DNA from: Marinobacterium sp. LSUCC0821
Lineage (GTDB): Bacteria; Pseudomonadota; Gammaproteobacteria; Pseudomonadales; Balneatricaceae
Assembly (NCBI RefSeq): GCF_012848475.1
Contig: NZ_CP051666.1
Span: 1,139,501 to 1,203,500 of the forward strand
DNA: 64,000 bases
Reading direction: 5' to 3'
Positions 60,052 through 64,000 of the stretch are shown one piece after another (position 1 is the stretch's first letter; every line of letters starts with the position of its first letter). A model generated the notes under the pieces. It saw nothing but the letters and a program-made list of their open reading frames with translations. It ran no database searches and was not told where the DNA came from. A program made the translations under genes and the position numbers.

Positions 60052-60900
60052 TTAGTACTGCTCTATTCCGACAATAAACCAGTCCCCACCTACACTCTCC
60101 TTAGCTCGACATAGATGCCAAACCTCAGAAAATTCAGTCGCGTCTGATTTACCATCTTCACGAATCCAACCGTGAAACAGCATACTCACAACAAACTGAT
60201 CTAAATCCTCTTGGAAGTTACCCAACTCCGCAATCACCGAAACGACCTCAGTATTCTGAACATCCGGCAACATTTCACGATTCTTTTTAAGTGAAACCAG
60301 CAGTTCTGGCGAAGTGTAACTTCCTATTTCACTCCAGTCCTGACGATCCCAAGCTGACTGTAGTGTTTTAAAGTGAGCCTCAGCACCAGCAACAAATGCT
60401 TTTGCGTCGAACCAATCTGGCGTCTCGATATCAACTTGCTGAAGACCTGCTGAAAGCCCACCCCAGCCATCTGAGGATAGAACTGCCTCACTGTTACGTG
60501 CCATCGGTATCTCTGGTGGTGCCTGATGTGCACCATATCCGCCCGCCATAGCAGGAGCTCTTCGCCCGCCAAAAATGCGAACTAGCATAAAGATCACGAG
60601 AGCAATTAATAGGATATCCATTAACTGGATCCCCTCAAAAGCGCCACCAAACAGCATTGCACCCAAAAGACCACCCGCTAGCATGCCACCCAGCAAGCCA
60701 CCCATTGAAGGCTTAGCACCCTGCGTAGGTTTTGAGCTAGCTGTTGTTGCACTCTTAGATGGAGTTGGAGCTGGCGCCACTTTTTTCGGCATAGAGTAGC
60801 TTTTACCCAGACTAAAACCGCCTCCGAAGCGTTTTGCCTCTGCAAAGTTGGGTGCTGAAATGAGTGTGATCGCCATCAAGAGGCTGAGCAGATACTTCAT
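60052..60900 (-). CDS. Tim44-like domain membrane protein
   Basis: The 282-residue product has a signal peptide (KYLLSLLMAITLISAPNFAEA), a low-complexity stretch rich in K, P, A and G (residues 30-65), and two hydrophobic segments (GLLGGMLAGGLLGAMLFGG; IQLMDILLIALVIFMLVRI). A Tim44-like domain follows from about residue 130. The bacterial role is unknown. The ATG at 60900 has GGAG five bases upstream; an earlier start would bury the signal peptide. Confidence 0.8.
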   Translation of the reverse strand: MKYLLSLLMAITLISAPNFAEAKRFGGGFSLGKSYSMPKKVAPAPTPSKSATTASSKPTQGAKPSMGGLLGGMLAGGLLGAMLFGGAFEGIQLMDILLIALVIFMLVRIFGGRRAPAMAGGYGAHQAPPEIPMARNSEAVLSSDGWGGLSAGLQQVDIETPDWFDAKAFVAGAEAHFKTLQSAWDRQDWSEIGSYTSPELLVSLKKNREMLPDVQNTEVVSVIAELGNFQEDLDQFVVSMLFHGWIREDGKSDATEFSEVWHLCRAKESVGGDWFIVGIEQY

Positions 60901-60919
60901 CTGTTCTCCGTAGATAATT

Positions 60920-61822
60920 TTAGGTTTTGCTTGTTTGAGCTCTGGCAGCAAGTACGCGCGGTACTATAGCAAGCCAGATACCCAATATGATCATTGAAAT
61001 TCCGACCAGATGGTACCCGTGAATCGACTCGTTTAAAACGATCACTGAGAGAATTGCACCAAATACCGGCATCAAGTAAATAAATAGCCCAGAGGTTGCC
61101 GCGCCTAGCTGCGCAACACCGCGATTCCAAAAGCTGAACGAGAGAATCGAAGGGAAGATTGCAATGTATACCATCAATCCCCAGATCGATGAGGTTAACT
61201 GTGGGATATGCAGCCCACCTTGCTCGACCAGCATGAAGGGGGCAATTGAGAGTGTACCTATCAAGACAGAGAGGCCAAAGAAGGTGAAAGGCTCCAACCC
61301 TTTCGGCATGTAGCGCAGGGTCACTGAGTAGATTGCCCAATCAGCGACAGCCACTAAAACCCACAGATCTCCGGGGTTTAGATGCAAAGTCATCAAACGT
61401 GCAGGCTCACCCTGAGTTATAAGTGCAACCACCCCTATAACCGATGAGATAATGCCTAGCCACTGCAGTGTAGAGACGCGCTCTTTAAAGAAGATACGGC
61501 TCAACAATAGAATCAACACTGGGATAAACGCATGAAGAAGCGTCACGTTAGTTGCCGTGGTTGTCTCAACAGCAAGGTAAATAAGCGTGTTAAAGGCGCC
61601 CACACCCGTGATCGATAGCCACAGAAGTATCGGAACATTTGACCGAATTATTGACCATTGACGCTTAGCTACCGGCAACCAAAAGGGCATCACGATCAAA
61701 AAGGCAAAACCCCAGCGCAAAAATGCGGTCATGAACGGGTCTGTCACATCAGCAACACCTCGCACCAGAACAGAGTTTGTCGCCCAAAAAAACGTTGTTA
61801 AAACCAATAATAGATAGGGCAT
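60920..61822 (-). CDS. EamA family drug/metabolite transporter
   Basis: The 300-residue protein has ten spans in two EamA repeats (VLTTFFWATNSVLVRGVADV, FLRWGFAFLIVMPFW, TATNVTLLHAFIPVLILLLS, SFWNRGVAQLGAATSGLFIYLMPV). Members export amino acids or other metabolites; the substrate is not clear. It lies 12 bases after the channel gene and 19 bases before the Tim44-like gene. Confidence 0.9.
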   Translation of the reverse strand: MPYLLLVLTTFFWATNSVLVRGVADVTDPFMTAFLRWGFAFLIVMPFWLPVAKRQWSIIRSNVPILLWLSITGVGAFNTLIYLAVETTTATNVTLLHAFIPVLILLLSRIFFKERVSTLQWLGIISSVIGVVALITQGEPARLMTLHLNPGDLWVLVAVADWAIYSVTLRYMPKGLEPFTFFGLSVLIGTLSIAPFMLVEQGGLHIPQLTSSIWGLMVYIAIFPSILSFSFWNRGVAQLGAATSGLFIYLMPVFGAILSVIVLNESIHGYHLVGISMIILGIWLAIVPRVLAARAQTSKT

Positions 61823-61834
61823 CTGTCGCCTTAA

Positions 61835-63523
61835 TTAACCTTTTAAAAGATTGAGTAGGAATCCCCTACTCGGTTCTGTGCCGTCAACTAGGTACTGCAA
61901 CGAACGGCCGTTCTCGAATGCCCAACGCTGGTCTCGAATGGCATCCAGAGTTCCACAAAAAAGAATCTGATCTCCAGCACTAAGCTCAAGCAACTCGCCA
62001 GGTTCAAAGAAGAGCTCTTCACCACGTTTCACTAGCAGCGGTAAGAGACTTAACATCTTACTTCTATCCTCAGGCGATTTAGTGAGCGATCTAAGGTTCA
62101 AAGTACCACCCGTTTCCAAATACTTAATCACCGCTGGCGTCGACTCAACATCAAGGGTGACAGCCCGGCTTTCAACAACCTCATCGCCAACACAGTTAGC
62201 GATACGCTGAATTAATTCACGTGCATCCACCTCATCGAGCAGCATCGCCTGCTCAATAAACTCTGCAAGCATTGGGGTTCTCAGGTGCGCCAAAATACGT
62301 GTCGCAATAATACGCGCAGGCTGCATAACGAAATCACTTTTTGAGCGCTCGAATATAAGCTCATTGCTCGCAAGATTCTGCCTAACCACAGTCATCAGTT
62401 TTGGATTGAGCTCACGGGCAGTCATGATGATTGAGAGGTTATCCGCATCATTTCCGGTACCGGCGATAATACCCACGGCACTCTCAATACCTGCCGCTCG
62501 CAGTGTATCAGCCTCAGTCCCAACTCCGACAACACCCTTTGATTCCATATTGTGGTGTTCACCGATATGTGGGTCGACAATCGTTATTTCGGTCTCATTG
62601 CTGCGCATCGCATCAACAAGCGCACGCCTAAACCGACCATAGCCGCACAACACCCAACGGCCCTGCTGATGACGGTAAGCACTGGCTAGAGAGCGGTGTT
62701 CGGGATAGATCAACCAATCAACAATAAGATGTTTTTGTGGACTATGTGCTGCTAATCCAAGGTACTCTGCAAACTGTCTAAAGGGGTCGACTATAAGATC
62801 TGTACCAAAGGATGCGAGGTTAGCAGTCGTCGTATCATTTTCACTGCGACTTACCATCATACGGTTCGGGTGCAGCAACTTACTTGATATAGAGATTGCT
62901 AAGTTAACGTTATCATCATTCGTTAACGCTAATACCCCCTGACACTGGGGATGCTGTAATCCTGCCAGATCCAACGTATCGGGCAGAGAAGCATCTGCAC
63001 AAAGACCCAATGCTGGCGTCACTAACTCCTCAAGCTCCAGACTGTCGATTCGCTCCTGATCTATATCAAGCACCACTGTTCTATAGCCTTGAGCCTCTAA
63101 ACCTGCGACTACATCACGCCCGGTGACTCCATAACCACAGATGAGATAAAAGGGTTCTCTGATAGAGCGAACCTGGTGTGCAAAACGTCGCGCTCTGAGC
63201 AGGCGAATAAAACCCTGATCCTGCAAAACACTCAACATAGAGCCTATGGCATAGAGCCAAGCGATCACCGTGGCGTAGATACAGAACATCGTCCAAATAC
63301 GCTGGGCATCAGTGAACGGATATGGAATCTCACCAAAGCCGATGGTAGAGCCCATGAATGAGACAAAGTAGAAGGCGTGGAAGAAGTCCATCTGCCAGGG
63401 GTTACCCTGATCATCCATACCTGGAATCAGCACAAATCCCAATACAGAGATAGCGTAAACCGCAATCAACACCAACAGCGGCATGCGCAGCCGCCTTAGC
63501 AGAATGTAGACTAGGGTATTCAT
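61835..63523 (-). CDS. Potassium channel protein with two RCK/TrkA-N domains
   Basis: The 562-residue protein starts with two membrane spans around a pore loop. Its selectivity filter is T60-IGFGE (a GFG filter rather than GYG). Two NAD-binding RCK-type domains follow (YLICGYGVTGRDVVAGLEAQG about residue 126; WVLCGYGRFRRALVDAMR about residue 290), then a TrkA-C-like end. It is like two-RCK potassium channels such as the BK/GsuK type. The small membrane protein gene upstream ends three bases away. Confidence 0.88.
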   Translation of the reverse strand: MNTLVYILLRRLRMPLLVLIAVYAISVLGFVLIPGMDDQGNPWQMDFFHAFYFVSFMGSTIGFGEIPYPFTDAQRIWTMFCIYATVIAWLYAIGSMLSVLQDQGFIRLLRARRFAHQVRSIREPFYLICGYGVTGRDVVAGLEAQGYRTVVLDIDQERIDSLELEELVTPALGLCADASLPDTLDLAGLQHPQCQGVLALTNDDNVNLAISISSKLLHPNRMMVSRSENDTTTANLASFGTDLIVDPFRQFAEYLGLAAHSPQKHLIVDWLIYPEHRSLASAYRHQQGRWVLCGYGRFRRALVDAMRSNETEITIVDPHIGEHHNMESKGVVGVGTEADTLRAAGIESAVGIIAGTGNDADNLSIIMTARELNPKLMTVVRQNLASNELIFERSKSDFVMQPARIIATRILAHLRTPMLAEFIEQAMLLDEVDARELIQRIANCVGDEVVESRAVTLDVESTPAVIKYLETGGTLNLRSLTKSPEDRSKMLSLLPLLVKRGEELFFEPGELLELSAGDQILFCGTLDAIRDQRWAFENGRSLQYLVDGTEPSRGFLLNLLKG

Positions 63524-63526
63524 CTC

Positions 63527-63910
63527 TTAGCGACGAACCGAAGCTGTCTCAACAACCAAGAGCACCACTGAAACCAAATTTGCGACCAGAGCTCCAGCTG
63601 CCAGAGAAACTACACTCGCCATCGTGTCACCAGTTAAACCCAAGGCAGATATTTGGCCAGCGTACCCCCACACAAGCGCTGCACCAATAAGCTGAAGATC
63701 CGCCACTAAACTTGTAGCCAACATTAGAGCACCCACATGACTGCGATCACCAAACTTCAAAACAGTACAGATTAGGCTAACTACAATCGCCAAAAACAGC
63801 TCAATCACCTCATGGTGATTTGGGTTATCGATATCCCCCATGACAAAGCCAACATTGAGAGTCAGCGCCAGCACTATAAAAAACCCAAAAATCACCTTAT
63901 CGCGGTTCAT
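63527..63910 (-). CDS. Small four-span membrane protein upstream of the channel
   Basis: The 127-residue protein has four hydrophobic spans (VIFGFFIVLALTLNVGFVMG, HEVIELFLAIVVSLICTVL, LQLIGAALVWGYAG, SLAAGALVANLVSVVLLVV). AGGAGAG precedes the ATG. I do not recognise the family. The three-base gap to the channel gene suggests co-translation and perhaps a shared function. Confidence 0.65.
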   Translation of the reverse strand: MNRDKVIFGFFIVLALTLNVGFVMGDIDNPNHHEVIELFLAIVVSLICTVLKFGDRSHVGALMLATSLVADLQLIGAALVWGYAGQISALGLTGDTMASVVSLAAGALVANLVSVVLLVVETASVRR

Positions 63911-64000
63911 TGATCTCTCCTAGGGGTCAATAAAATCTAAACTCTTGCCGGAAAATCCGGTTCTTGCTTAAGCTATTCGTCAGCTAACTAATAGAAGCTA

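Overview
The window is chromosomal housekeeping DNA from a gammaproteobacterium. Gene blocks, lipoprotein and signal-peptide types, and promoter style all fit this class. From memory, the order of many blocks matches Pseudomonas (tatD-pilZ-holB-tmk-mltG-fabF-acpP-fabG-fabD-plsX-rpmF-yceD-maf-sppA; dnaQ-rnhA-methyltransferase-gloB-mltD-yej; pal-cpoB-queC-nadA-bepA-tusA-like-perM-bcp-dapA-bamC-purC). A marine Oceanospirillales-type relative is my best guess, but no rRNA or species marker is present. I saw no tRNA, rRNA, CRISPR array, prophage or insertion sequence. Mobile-type DNA is limited to a REP-like repeat cluster at 1351-1436.

Layout. 1-2.9 kb (+): end of dusA, transaldolase, then tusDCBE (tRNA 2-thiouridine sulfur relay). 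2.9-14.6 kb (mostly -): tatD, pilZ, DNA polymerase/thymidylate kinase genes, mltG, the fatty-acid synthesis cluster, rpmF, yceD, then sppA and a HAD phosphatase, with maf on +. 14.6-24.4 kb: a small lytic transglycosylase, a 579-base gene-free gap, rraA, a large FAD/Fe-S D-2-hydroxyglutarate-type dehydrogenase, a CvfB-like S1 protein, ppsA and its regulator ppsR, and an isochorismatase-like hydrolase. 24.4-33.4 kb: yihY, arsC, wrbA, a DUF2069 protein, a cysteine desulfurase-SufE fusion, dnaQ, rnhA, a methyltransferase, gloB, mltD. 33.4-41.3 kb (+): yejABEF peptide importer, ahpC and ahpF. 41.3-46.9 kb (-): ppiD, hupB, lon, nfuA. 47-50.2 kb (+): cation/proton antiporter, rlmD, rluA-type synthase. 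50.2-59.9 kb: purC-bamC-dapA, bcp, perM, tusA-like, bepA, nadA, queC, cpoB, pal. 60-64 kb (-): Tim44-like protein, EamA exporter, potassium-channel protein and a small membrane protein.

How genes work together. Sulfur trafficking recurs: tusDCBE, a TusA-like carrier, the fused desulfurase/SufE, NfuA, and Fe-S clients (nadA, rlmD, the FAD/Fe-S oxidase). Envelope upkeep is another theme (mltG, the small SLT protein, mltD, ppiD, bamC, bepA, pal-cpoB). Peroxide defence is represented by ahpCF and bcp. Visible control elements include a near-consensus sigma-32 promoter for lon, a promoter with an overlapping inverted repeat for hupB, a strong acpP leader hairpin with an acpP/fabF terminator, and several intrinsic terminators.

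I found no convincing wholly new system. The most unusual items are the exact in-frame 21-bp duplication of the catalytic-cysteine tail and stop codon of tusE, the cysteine desulfurase-SufE fusion, the REP-like repeat, and an orphan intrinsic terminator in the gap before rraA.
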